This document shows positions 6,868-12,741 of a DNA stretch of 17,450 nucleotides, piece after piece. A model generated the notes under the pieces. That model made no database searches, was not told the DNA's origin, and worked only from the letters and a program-made list of their open reading frames with translations. A program made the position numbers and the translations under genes. Location of the stretch: NCBI GenBank assembly GCA_964522845.1, contig CAZFZQ010000015.1, forward strand, positions 1 to 17,450, given 5' to 3'. Position 1 is the stretch's first letter; each line of letters starts with the position of its first letter. The DNA comes from CAZFZQ01 sp964522845 (GTDB taxonomy: Bacteria; Patescibacteriota; Patescibacteriia; GCA-002772895).

Positions 6868-8121
6868 ATGTGGAAAAAAGATTATGCTTTCAAAATAAAA
6901 TATAACGGACAGAATTTTTTCATAAAAAATTTAGGTATTCTTTTGAGCATCGTTGTTTTGCTCGCCTCTTTTTCCGTTGGTTTTTTTGCGGGGAAAAAAG
7001 TCCAGGTTGATAAATATAACCAAGCGGAAATAAAACAACTGGTCAACAAAGACGCCAAGCCGGATTTTTTAATCACCAAAGATGTTGATTTTAATTTATT
7101 TTGGCAAGTTTGGAATAAGATAAAAACCGATTCCGTGCATCAGCCGGTTGATGAAGTAAAAATGTTTTATGGAGCAATAGAAGGAATAACCGCGTCTTTG
7201 GGCGATCCGTATTCGGTATTTTTTGAGCCGCGGGTGGCGCAAGAATTCAAGAGCGATTTGGCCGGGCAGTTTGAAGGCATTGGCGCGGAAATCGGCATCA
7301 AAGAAAATAATTTAATTATCGTGGCGCCGCTCGCGGATTCGCCGGCGGAAAAAGCCGGACTCCTGGCCGGAGATAAAATTTTGTCCATTGACGGAAAGGA
7401 TACGCAGGGCATGGCGCTGGACGCGGCCGTTAAAATGATCAGAGGCAAAGGGGGAACGAAGGTGAAACTTTTGGTTGCCCGCGATGGAATAAAAACCGCC
7501 AAAGAATATGAAATTACAAGAGATAAGATCATCATAAAGAGCATCCAATGGCGCATGGAAGGGGATATTGCTTACATCAAGGTTCTGCAATTCGGCGACG
7601 AAACGGCCAAAGATTTTGACAGCATTGTCAGCAAGGTTGTTTTGAAAAATCCAAAAGGGATAATTTTGGACTTGCGCAATAATCCGGGCGGATATTTGGA
7701 CGCGGCCATAAAAATGGCGGGCGAATGGGTGCCGGACGATAATGTGGTTTTTGAACGGTTCAAAGGCAGGGACGAAGGATTTAAGGCAAACGGCAAAGGC
7801 CGGCTAAAAGATTTTAAAACCGTGGTTTTGATTAATAAAGGTTCGGCCTCGGCTTCAGAAATCGTTTCCGGCGCGCTGAAAGATTATGAAAAAGCGACGA
7901 TTGTGGGAGAAAAATCTTTCGGCAAGGGATCGGTGCAGGATTATAACGAATTTTCCGACGGTTCCGCGTTGAAATTGACCATTGCTTTATGGCTAACGCC
8001 AAAAGGGACTTCAATCAACGGCGAAGGAATTTTGCCTAACGTTGCGGTTGAAATTACGGACGAAGACGTGAAAGCGGGCAAAGACCCGCAATTGGAAAAA
8101 GCCAAGGAGCTGTTGAAATAA
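6868..8121 (+). CDS. ctpA: S41 family C-terminal processing protease (CtpA type)
   Basis: 417 residues from the ATG at 6868; an earlier in-frame TTG at 6823 lies inside the octamer repeat and is unlikely. A single membrane segment (about residues 20-41) anchors it with the protease domain outside. A PDZ domain spans about 130-205 (FEGIGAEIG, SPAEKAGLLAGDKILSIDG). The S41 domain follows, with LDLRNNPGG, the catalytic Ser328 in NKGSASASEI and Lys353 in EKSFGKGSVQ, the Ser-Lys dyad of the family. It would cleave or trim envelope proteins at their C-terminal ends. No separate promoter is evident, so it is probably read from the murA promoter. Confidence 0.95.
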   Translation: MWKKDYAFKIKYNGQNFFIKNLGILLSIVVLLASFSVGFFAGKKVQVDKYNQAEIKQLVNKDAKPDFLITKDVDFNLFWQVWNKIKTDSVHQPVDEVKMFYGAIEGITASLGDPYSVFFEPRVAQEFKSDLAGQFEGIGAEIGIKENNLIIVAPLADSPAEKAGLLAGDKILSIDGKDTQGMALDAAVKMIRGKGGTKVKLLVARDGIKTAKEYEITRDKIIIKSIQWRMEGDIAYIKVLQFGDETAKDFDSIVSKVVLKNPKGIILDLRNNPGGYLDAAIKMAGEWVPDDNVVFERFKGRDEGFKANGKGRLKDFKTVVLINKGSASASEIVSGALKDYEKATIVGEKSFGKGSVQDYNEFSDGSALKLTIALWLTPKGTSINGEGILPNVAVEITDEDVKAGKDPQLEKAKELLK

Positions 8122-8134
8122 AATTTATGGGCAC

Positions 8135-8163
8135 TTGACAGAAATTCAAGAGAATGGTATAGT
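8135..8163 (+). promoter_or_regulatory. Promoter of the toxin-antitoxin operon
   Basis: TTGACA (8135-8140), 17-base spacer, TATAGT (8158-8163); five of six at -10. The leader is about 33 bases to the ATG at 8203, without a good Shine-Dalgarno. Confidence 0.75.
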
Positions 8164-8202
8164 AAGAATGTAAGAAAGTATTACAAATTAAATCAAGAAC
8201 AT

Positions 8203-8445
8203 ATGACTACAATTTTGAAAGCGACAACAAAGGGCCAAATCACGCTCCCCGCTAAATGGAGAAAACAATTTTATACTAACCAATTTATCGCTACTATCAG
8301 TCCGGATAAACTGGAAATAGAGCCGATACAAATAAAAAAGAAATCAGTTGTTAAAGAATATACGGTTTTTGATGCGATTCGTGATAATCAAGGAAGGGGT
8401 ATAAAAGCTCATGATCTGATTAGAGTTTTGAAAAAGATTTCTTAA
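8203..8445 (+). CDS. AbrB/MazE-type antitoxin (SpoVT-AbrB domain)
   Basis: 80 residues. The N-terminal half has the swapped-hairpin DNA-binding signature: ILKATTKGQITLPAKWRK (residues 4-21), matching the (V)T.KGQITLPK.R core of AbrB/SpoVT domains. The C-terminal half (about 45-80) is charged and presumably binds the toxin. It lies three bases before a RelE-like toxin, so it should be the cognate antitoxin and should repress its own promoter as a dimer, as is usual for type II systems. Pairing an AbrB-fold antitoxin with a RelE-fold toxin is a mix-and-match arrangement. Confidence 0.87.
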   Translation: MTTILKATTKGQITLPAKWRKQFYTNQFIATISPDKLEIEPIQIKKKSVVKEYTVFDAIRDNQGRGIKAHDLIRVLKKIS

Positions 8446-8448
8446 TAT

Positions 8449-8685
8449 ATGAATGAAATTGAAAAACTTTTGCGGAAGATATTTAAAAAAGACAGGGAGC
8501 GGCTTTTGCAGATTACGGAAAGATTGGTTAAAGGCGATAAAACACTAAAATTTGAAAAAATAAAAAATACGGATTTTTATAGGATTCGATCGGGAAAGTT
8601 TAGGATAATTTTTCATAAAGAAAATGGAGTATTTATAATTGATGGGATAAAAATGAGAAATGAAAGCACTTACGAACATTTTTAA
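8449..8685 (+). CDS. RelE/ParE-family toxin
   Basis: 78 residues, normal for a RelE/ParE protein. It has an N-terminal helix pair (residues 1-30), KGDKTLKFEKIKNTDFYRIRSGKFRIIFHKENG with the conserved YRIRSGKFRI strand pair, and a final strand IDGIKMRNESTYEHF. RelE toxins cleave mRNA in the ribosome; ParE relatives poison gyrase. The sequence alone does not decide which, but the RIRxGKxRI pattern and the basic C-terminus favour RelE. The start is three bases after the antitoxin stop with no Shine-Dalgarno, so it depends on coupling. Confidence 0.85.
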   Translation: MNEIEKLLRKIFKKDRERLLQITERLVKGDKTLKFEKIKNTDFYRIRSGKFRIIFHKENGVFIIDGIKMRNESTYEHF

Positions 8686-8686
8686 G

Positions 8687-8701
8687 AAGTTGTCTTAATG
8701 G
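8687..8701. repeat. Extra copy of the MITE-end motif after the toxin
   Basis: AAGTTGTCTTAATGG, two bases after the toxin stop, matches the right terminal repeat (AAGTTGTCTTACTGG at 8873-8887) at 14 of 15 bases and in the same orientation. Confidence 0.5.
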
Positions 8702-8711
8702 TTATTTTCAC

Positions 8712-8738
8712 AAAATCAGCTAAAATTAGCTGATTTTT
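8712..8738 (+). terminator. Rho-independent terminator of the toxin-antitoxin operon
   Basis: A perfect 10-bp stem AAAATCAGCT / AGCTGATTTT with loop AAAATT, followed by T residues. The A-tract on the left makes it potentially bidirectional. Confidence 0.8.
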
Positions 8739-8754
8739 GTTGTTAGGGGCTTGA

Positions 8755-8888
8755 CCCAGTAAGACCAACTTTGGAAATTAAGTCTTTTTTAAAACTTAGA
8801 TTTGAGTAAAGGTTAGTTAATTTTTATAAACCCAAATTTTAATTTAGCTAAATTTAGAGAAAAAAACAGCCAAAGTTGTCTTACTGGG
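8755..8888. mobile_element. MITE-like element, 134 bp, with terminal inverted repeats and target duplication
   Basis: The left end CCCAGTAAGACCAACTTTGG (8755-8774) and right end CCAAAGTTGTCTTACTGGG (8870-8888) are inverted copies differing by one inserted base. Directly outside lie direct repeats CTTGA (8750-8754 and 8889-8893), as expected for a 5-bp target duplication. The interior is very AT-rich and codes for nothing, so any movement would need a transposase supplied elsewhere. The family is unknown to me. With its neighbours (terminator at 8712, promoter at 8890, leader to 9015) it accounts for the 330-base gap after the toxin gene. Confidence 0.65.
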
Positions 8889-8889
8889 C

Positions 8890-8918
8890 TTGACAAAATC
8901 ATTAAAGTATGCTATAAT
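8890..8918 (+). promoter_or_regulatory. Perfect consensus promoter for the GC-rich gene
   Basis: TTGACA (8890-8895), exactly 17 bases, TATAAT (8913-8918): twelve of twelve consensus positions. The -35 box includes four bases of the right CTTGA duplication. Predicted leader of about 90 bases. Confidence 0.85.
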
Positions 8919-9015
8919 ACCCATAAAGAAGGCTGGGAATGAGTCTCGGCCATTGCAGGCAAGCCCATGGTTTTCGCATAGTGCGATGACGAGGGGCAAG
9001 CCAAGGAGAAGGACG
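8919..9015 (+). promoter_or_regulatory. Long 5' leader with small hairpin, mini-ORF and Shine-Dalgarno
   Basis: The leader contains a 5-bp hairpin TCGCA-TAG-TGCGA (8974-8986), a four-codon mini-ORF (ATG at 8967, TAG at 8979-8981) overlapping it, and AGGAG at 9004-9008, seven bases before the ATG at 9016. Whether the hairpin or mini-ORF regulates translation is unknown. Confidence 0.5.
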
Positions 9016-9636
9016 ATGAGCAAGAGAACGAAGGACGAGATGGGGATGATGAAGAGCGTGGCGGGTGTGATGGCAACCGTGGTGGCTCTGCTTACGGATG
9101 CCATCTGCAAGCTCGGTGGGGACTTCAGTCACGTCCATCGACTGACCACGGACGAAGGAAAGGACACGGTAAACAAAATCGCCAACCTCATCGTCGGCAA
9201 CAAGCCGGCAGAGGTTCCCGCCTCTCCGAACTGGTGGGAGAAGTTGCTCGCCGCGCTCGTGAGGGCCTGTGGGTTCACGTATGTGAACCCAAGCGTGAAC
9301 GGCGAGAACTTTCCGTGCAACACGGAGCCCGGCCAGGTGGAGATCGTCTCCATCAAAGCGCGGCTGGCGGAGCTGGGTCGTTCGTGGCTCTCTACCGCCG
9401 ACGTGAAGGACTACCTCGACATGATGGGCTATCGTCCGGCCACCCTTGTGGAGCTCTTGCTTTGGTGGTTGGCCAATCCGGCCCGTCACGCCAGTTGTTT
9501 CGTGGTGGCTCTGGGCCAGCTCTGGCGCGGCGATGCTCCGTACGTCGGCGGCAATGGCGATTATCGCTACCTGGACCTCGGCTCGATCGAGGACGGTTGG
9601 GACGGGCGCTGCGGGTTCGCCGCCGTCCGCAAGTAG
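9016..9636 (+). CDS. GC-rich protein of unknown function with FGE/C-type-lectin-like C-terminus (possible variable protein)
   Basis: 206 residues from the ATG at 9016, chosen for its AGGAG site. The gene is about 60 percent GC in sampled lines against 33-45 in its neighbours, with CTC/GTC/GGC-rich codons, so it is foreign-looking. The N-terminal third has a weakly hydrophobic helix (VAGVMATVVALLTDAICKLG). The centre contains NGENFP, then YRPATLVELLLWWLANP. The last 45 residues run VVALGQLWRG...YRYLDLGSIEDGW...CGFAAVRK. From memory, CPR genomes hold many proteins with this layout (RPATL.ELL, VALGS.W, R.LDL, RF.AVRK ends), in which the C-terminal residues vary strongly. That end resembles the C-type-lectin/FGE fold used by diversity-generating retroelement targets. 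No reverse transcriptase or template repeat is in the window. Function unknown. Confidence 0.72.
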   Translation: MSKRTKDEMGMMKSVAGVMATVVALLTDAICKLGGDFSHVHRLTTDEGKDTVNKIANLIVGNKPAEVPASPNWWEKLLAALVRACGFTYVNPSVNGENFPCNTEPGQVEIVSIKARLAELGRSWLSTADVKDYLDMMGYRPATLVELLLWWLANPARHASCFVVALGQLWRGDAPYVGGNGDYRYLDLGSIEDGWDGRCGFAAVRK

Positions 9637-9640
9637 GCTC

Positions 9641-9652
9641 CCGGGCGCCCGG
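9641..9652. repeat. 12-bp GC palindrome after the GC-rich gene
   Basis: CCGGGCGCCCGG is a perfect palindrome five bases (9637-9640 plus register) after the stop codon; CCGGCGCC follows at 9657. A GC-rich dyad just past a variable region is a feature of retroelement target sites, but this one may be chance in GC-rich DNA. Confidence 0.4.
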
Positions 9653-9690
9653 TTTTCCGGCGCCTTCGGCCTCTGTTCCCCTGGACTTCT

Positions 9691-9725
9691 GCCCCGAAAC
9701 GCTTTGTCGTTTCGGGGCTTTTTTT
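9691..9725 (+). terminator. Rho-independent terminator of the GC-rich gene
   Basis: A perfect 11-bp stem GCCCCGAAACG / CGTTTCGGGGC with loop CTTTGT, followed by seven T. Confidence 0.92.
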
Positions 9726-9765
9726 GTATAATAATTTTAGATTTGTAGCGCGGTGTATGAATAAA

Positions 9766-9815
9766 CTTCAAAATAAAAAATACTCCGAGATATCGGAGTA
9801 TTTTTTATTTTGAAG
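9766..9815 (-). terminator. Very long terminator palindrome overlapping the rpmA stop
   Basis: Two perfect 23-base arms (9766-9788 and 9793-9815) around the loop GATA. Each arm carries an A- or T-rich tract outside the GC-bearing core TACTCCGA, so it can terminate in both directions. The last codons and TAA of rpmA (9805-9807) lie in the right arm. Confidence 0.85.
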
Positions 9816-10086
9816 TGATGATGCTGACCAATTTTATTTGGCGCAAACGGCCGGTGAAGGCCTGTTTTTTCTTAGTCGTAAATTTTACCACGCCGTCTTT
9901 GCCCGCGTATAAGGTATCATCTGTGCCGCGCTTTACATTTTTTCCGGGATGAAATTTTGTGCCGCGCTGGCGGATGATGATCATTCCTTCTTTGGCGAAC
10001 TGGCCATCAGCGAGCTTGACGCCAAGCCGTTGTGATTGCGACTCGCGCCCCAGCGCTGTAGAACCGCCGGCTTTCTTATGAGCCAT
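9805..10086 (-). CDS. rpmA: 50S ribosomal protein L27
   Basis: 93 residues. The N-terminus MAHKKAGGSTALGRESQSQRLGVK is the family signature and needs no proteolytic removal of an extension, unlike L27 of many Firmicutes. IIIRQRGTKFHPG and DGVVKFTTKKK complete the fold. L27 reaches the peptidyl-transferase centre of the large ribosomal subunit. The C-terminal tail after the core (RLRQIKLVSIITSK) ends inside the terminator. It has its own promoter and is not part of the upstream pilus operon, although on the same strand. rplU (L21), its usual partner, is not adjacent. Confidence 0.97.
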   Translation of the reverse strand: MAHKKAGGSTALGRESQSQRLGVKLADGQFAKEGMIIIRQRGTKFHPGKNVKRGTDDTLYAGKDGVVKFTTKKKQAFTGRLRQIKLVSIITSK

Positions 10087-10089
10087 ATA

Positions 10090-10124
10090 GATTTAAGATT
10101 TAAGATTGATGATTTAAGATTTAG
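10090..10124 (-). repeat. Heptamer array in the rpmA leader
   Basis: Five adjacent 7-base units on the plus strand: GATTTAA, GATTTAA, GATTGAT, GATTTAA, GATTTAG. The array occupies the predicted 5' leader of rpmA up to three bases before the ATG, and there is no Shine-Dalgarno. Confidence 0.65.
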
Positions 10125-10151
10125 GATAGCACGAGCGCGTTTTTTTGTCAA
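10123..10151 (-). promoter_or_regulatory. Promoter for rpmA
   Basis: On the minus strand TTGACA (10151-10146), 17-base spacer, TATCCT (10128-10123). The leader of about 30 bases consists of heptamer repeats. Confidence 0.68.
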
Positions 10152-10152
10152 T

Positions 10153-10452
10153 TTACGGTTTGAAGGGGTTGGAAAGGCCGTCAAAATTTATAACCACGGA
10201 CGGCATTTGTTTTTCTTCAAATTTTTTAACCAAATTATCAAATTGCGTCTTATGCACTTTGGTTATGACGAGTTCGGTTTTCAGATTGGCAATGGCCATC
10301 TGCTGGGTAATAACAGTATAGATATTTCGGTAGACGAAAAGAAACAGCCACGAAAAAAGAACAGCCGCCAAGACAATAAAAGCCCAGACAAAATAATTTA
10401 TTATCGCTATAAGCGTTACGTTGCCGCGATTTTTAAATGGAAAAGTAGACAT
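10153..10452 (-). CDS. Small membrane protein at the end of the pilus operon
   Basis: 99 residues, not recognised by sequence. One hydrophobic segment (about 17-42, IINYFVWAFIVLAAVLFSWLFLFVY), then a helical region that may be coiled (45-80), and a short proline-bearing tail ending NPFKP. It overlaps the 3' end of pilO by 20 bases, so it is translated with it. Its position right after pilM-pilN-pilO is where pilP sits in proteobacterial clusters, but it has no lipoprotein signal and no PilP-like beta domain. It may be an alignment-subcomplex partner particular to this lineage. Confidence 0.75.
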   Translation of the reverse strand: MSTFPFKNRGNVTLIAIINYFVWAFIVLAAVLFSWLFLFVYRNIYTVITQQMAIANLKTELVITKVHKTQFDNLVKKFEEKQMPSVVINFDGLSNPFKP

Positions 10453-10996
10453 ATCCTTCCAAGTAGGCCTTAACGTTTCCGGCGGAAATAACTTTGCTGT
10501 TTGTTTCCGTTCCGCCGGAACCGATGTTCACGCCGTTAATAATAATGTAGACGGCTGATTTTTCCAGATCGTTTATATATTTCAAGACATCAATATAATC
10601 CCCGGACAGAGTAATGGATATATTTTGTTTTACAACTTGGGCGGATATTCCAGTATCCCCTCCGGATGCGGGCGTGATTTTTATTTTTTGCGCCAGATTA
10701 TTTTTTTCCGCGATTTTTTCCAATCCGCTGACAAAAGGGACTTCCTGCCCTTTCATGACAATGATTTTTTCTTCAAGAGGCGCCACGCCGTCGCTTGCGT
10801 ATTTCAAGTCGGCGATAATATTTTTTATATTGCGCCGGCTGGCGTATTTGTTTTCCAGCGCCACCCGTTCCATCTGGATTCTGTCGTTAAAAGTTTTAAT
10901 GTCCGTGATGGCCGGCTGAATAATAAAAATAAAAATTATTGCTGTAAAAATGACAAGCAATCCGATGGCGATCGCGGTTTTTTGCATGGTATTCAT
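10433..10996 (-). CDS. pilO: Type IV pilus inner-membrane protein PilO
   Basis: 187 residues. A single N-terminal membrane helix (about 8-29) is followed by a coiled-coil stretch (FNDRIQMERVALENKYASRRNIKNIIADLK) and a ferredoxin-like C-terminal domain with the PilO hallmark ISITLSGDYIDVLKYINDLEKSAVYIIINGVNI. PilO forms a heterodimer with PilN in the alignment complex linking the cytoplasmic PilM ring to the envelope. The start overlaps the pilN stop by four bases (ATGA). Confidence 0.88.
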   Translation of the reverse strand: MNTMQKTAIAIGLLVIFTAIIFIFIIQPAITDIKTFNDRIQMERVALENKYASRRNIKNIIADLKYASDGVAPLEEKIIVMKGQEVPFVSGLEKIAEKNNLAQKIKITPASGGDTGISAQVVKQNISITLSGDYIDVLKYINDLEKSAVYIIINGVNIGSGGTETNSKVISAGNVKAYLEGYVYFSI

Positions 10997-11517
10997 AATG
11001 TAAGCGCGGCCTTGATGTTAAAATCAATTTCTTTGGCTTCTAAAATATTTTCTATGGGCAGATTAACGGCCTTCACAAGCGGCGACTGTTCCAGATTCTG
11101 TTTGTATAAAAGCAGATCCTCGCGCCCCTTGGCATGTCCGGTAATTTGGATTTCTTTTGTTATGTTATTTACGTTCAGCGCGTAAAGAGTGATGTTTTTT
11201 GGCGTTAATGACGTTATGTCCGCAATCCGGGGCGACCAGATGAAAAATTTATTTTGCACGCCGGTCAAAAAATCAATTTTTTGATTGACGAGATGGACTT
11301 TTTGATTTAGCACGCCATATTCTTGCGTGACCAATGTCCCTTGCGCCACCGCGTCATTAAAGCTGTTTTGCATAATCGCTTTGGTGGCAAGCAGTGTTGC
11401 GCCCACGCCGCAGACCGCGATAAGAATCCAAGAAATCAAATATTGGAGCGAGACGAGCATCATCTGCCTCGCGACTTCTTGTTTTTTTTCCGGAGATAAA
11501 AGGTTGATGGAGAGCAT
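10993..11517 (-). CDS. pilN: Type IV pilus assembly protein PilN
   Basis: 174 residues. It begins MLSINLLSPEKK, the conserved INLL peptide by which PilN docks into PilM, then a membrane helix (about 26-48), a coiled-coil segment (60-85) and a small alpha/beta domain (ITLYALNVNNITKEIQITGHAKGREDLLLYKQNLEQSPLVKAV), typical of PilN. It works with PilM and PilO in the inner-membrane platform. It is separated from pilM by an octamer-repeat hairpin that ends at its ATG. Confidence 0.88.
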   Translation of the reverse strand: MLSINLLSPEKKQEVARQMMLVSLQYLISWILIAVCGVGATLLATKAIMQNSFNDAVAQGTLVTQEYGVLNQKVHLVNQKIDFLTGVQNKFFIWSPRIADITSLTPKNITLYALNVNNITKEIQITGHAKGREDLLLYKQNLEQSPLVKAVNLPIENILEAKEIDFNIKAALTL

Positions 11518-11603
11518 AAGATAGGTTGATAGGTCATTAGGCGGATAGGTTGATAGGTTTTGATCCTAACGACCTAATAACCTAAAAACCTATTGTACTA
11601 TTC
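11518..11603 (-). repeat. Octamer-repeat hairpin A (pilM-pilN gap)
   Basis: Read on the minus strand it starts with GAATAG (stop codon of pilM), then octamers of the form TNNTTAGG (for example TTTTTAGG, TTATTAGG, TCGTTAGG), a short centre, then octamers CCTATCNA, ending at the pilN ATG. The AGG and CCT cores can pair along the whole element. Confidence 0.8.
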
Positions 11604-12671
11604 ATTAATTGCCAAGACCTGCTGTTCCGTTCCTCTGATGGCAAGTCCGATGGCTGTGGCATAGCGCAAAAGGTCTTCAGTTCCAAGATTGATTTTTTTT
11701 GAAATTGTAATATTAACCGACGGATCAGCGTGCCGGACTTTCAGTTTTAATCCGTCCGATAAAACGGATGTGATGCGGGGCATGGTTGAGACGCCGCCGC
11801 AAATAAAAATTTTATCCGTTTTTATCTGCAATAACCGGTTGATGTAGCGAAGCCCGGTTTCTATCTGTTTCACCGAAGAATCAAAAATTTCACCGACGGT
11901 TTTTTTGATTCTTGGCGGGCATTTTTTGAGATCAAACCCGCACTCCATCTTTAGCTGTTCCGCTTTTTCAAATGTTATTTTTTCCGCTTTGGCGATTTCT
12001 TCGGTCATATATTCGCCGGACAACGGAATATTCAAGGCGATAATGGGATTATTTTGATAAGTCGCGATAATCGCCGAACGGGTTGCTCCCAAGTCCATAA
12101 AAATTTTAGGAGGGCCGCCATTTTGTTCCTTGATGTCTATGAGCGCCCGGGCGAGCGCGATACTTTCAATTTCCAAAGAGAGGGGAATAAGATCGGCTTG
12201 TTCAATCACGTTGGTAAAAGAATCCACGATATTTTTTGAAGCCGCGCCAATCAGAATTTTTCCTCCGCCGATTGTCTGCCAGTCAAAATAAAGTTTTTCC
12301 GCTTCAACCGGAAAATGCTGGTCTAAAATACGTTCCACGTCGGTTTCGTTGAATTTTTCTTTTTTATTGGCCGGCAAGCTGACAACTTTAAGATAGCTCT
12401 GCGATTCGGGCAAAGACGCGACCACCGCCCTGGTTCCAAGGATTTTTCCCTTGGCGCCCTTAACGCATTTTTTGATGGCGGCAATAACCGCCGGAGCATT
12501 TTTTATTTCACCATTGCCAATCACGGCATCGGGCAGGGGCGCCTCATTAAAAGAAACAAGCGTCAGCTTTTCAACCCCTCGCAAATTTTTTATGCGCTGA
12601 AGCTGGACAAGTTTTATGGTCTTGTCGCCGATGTCCAATCCGAAAGCGATATTTTTGGGGGAAAATAACAT
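11598..12671 (-). CDS. pilM: Type IV pilus actin-like ATPase PilM
   Basis: 357 residues. FtsA/actin-like fold: the phosphate-1 loop GLDIGDKTIKLVQL (residues 11-24), the phosphate-2 loop MDLGATRSAIIATY, and the adenosine loop FICGGVSTMPRI. The SHS2-like insert lies near EFN-ERILDQHFP. PilM forms a cytoplasmic ring that binds the INLL peptide of PilN and connects the assembly ATPases to the membrane complex. The stop codon TAG is part of the GAATAG that opens hairpin A; its ATG follows hairpin B. Confidence 0.93.
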   Translation of the reverse strand: MLFSPKNIAFGLDIGDKTIKLVQLQRIKNLRGVEKLTLVSFNEAPLPDAVIGNGEIKNAPAVIAAIKKCVKGAKGKILGTRAVVASLPESQSYLKVVSLPANKKEKFNETDVERILDQHFPVEAEKLYFDWQTIGGGKILIGAASKNIVDSFTNVIEQADLIPLSLEIESIALARALIDIKEQNGGPPKIFMDLGATRSAIIATYQNNPIIALNIPLSGEYMTEEIAKAEKITFEKAEQLKMECGFDLKKCPPRIKKTVGEIFDSSVKQIETGLRYINRLLQIKTDKIFICGGVSTMPRITSVLSDGLKLKVRHADPSVNITISKKINLGTEDLLRYATAIGLAIRGTEQQVLAINE

Positions 12672-12741
12672 AAGGTAGGTTGATAGGTGAATAGGTGGTA
12701 AGGTGGATAGGTTCTAAACCTAACAACCTATCTTGCTATTC
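12672..12741 (-). repeat. Octamer-repeat hairpin B (pilX-like to pilM gap)
   Basis: Same family as element A: GAATAGCAAGATAGG, GTTAGG units, a centre AGGTTTAGAACCT, then CCTATCCA, CCTTACCA, CCTATTCA and CCTATCAA units up to the pilM ATG. The stop codon of the preceding gene is its GAATAG. Confidence 0.8.

Noticed and set aside
8919..9015. Riboswitch in the leader of the GC-rich gene
   Set aside because: Only a 5-bp hairpin and a mini-ORF can be seen; no known aptamer pattern is recognisable.
9500..9636. Proof of a complete diversity-generating retroelement
   Set aside because: I see no reverse transcriptase and no template repeat in the window; only target-like features are present.
9234..9731. 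A 165-residue plus-strand frame overlapping the GC-rich gene
   Set aside because: It is Arg/Gly-rich, runs into the terminator hairpin, and has no start signal; it is a shadow.
8902..9771. A 289-residue minus-strand open frame across the GC-rich gene
   Set aside because: Long frames on both strands are expected in GC-rich DNA; the plus-strand gene has the promoter, ribosome site and terminator, and the minus frame runs through both.
11518..11603. CRISPR array
   Set aside because: Units are 8 bases, contiguous and degenerate, with no spacers.
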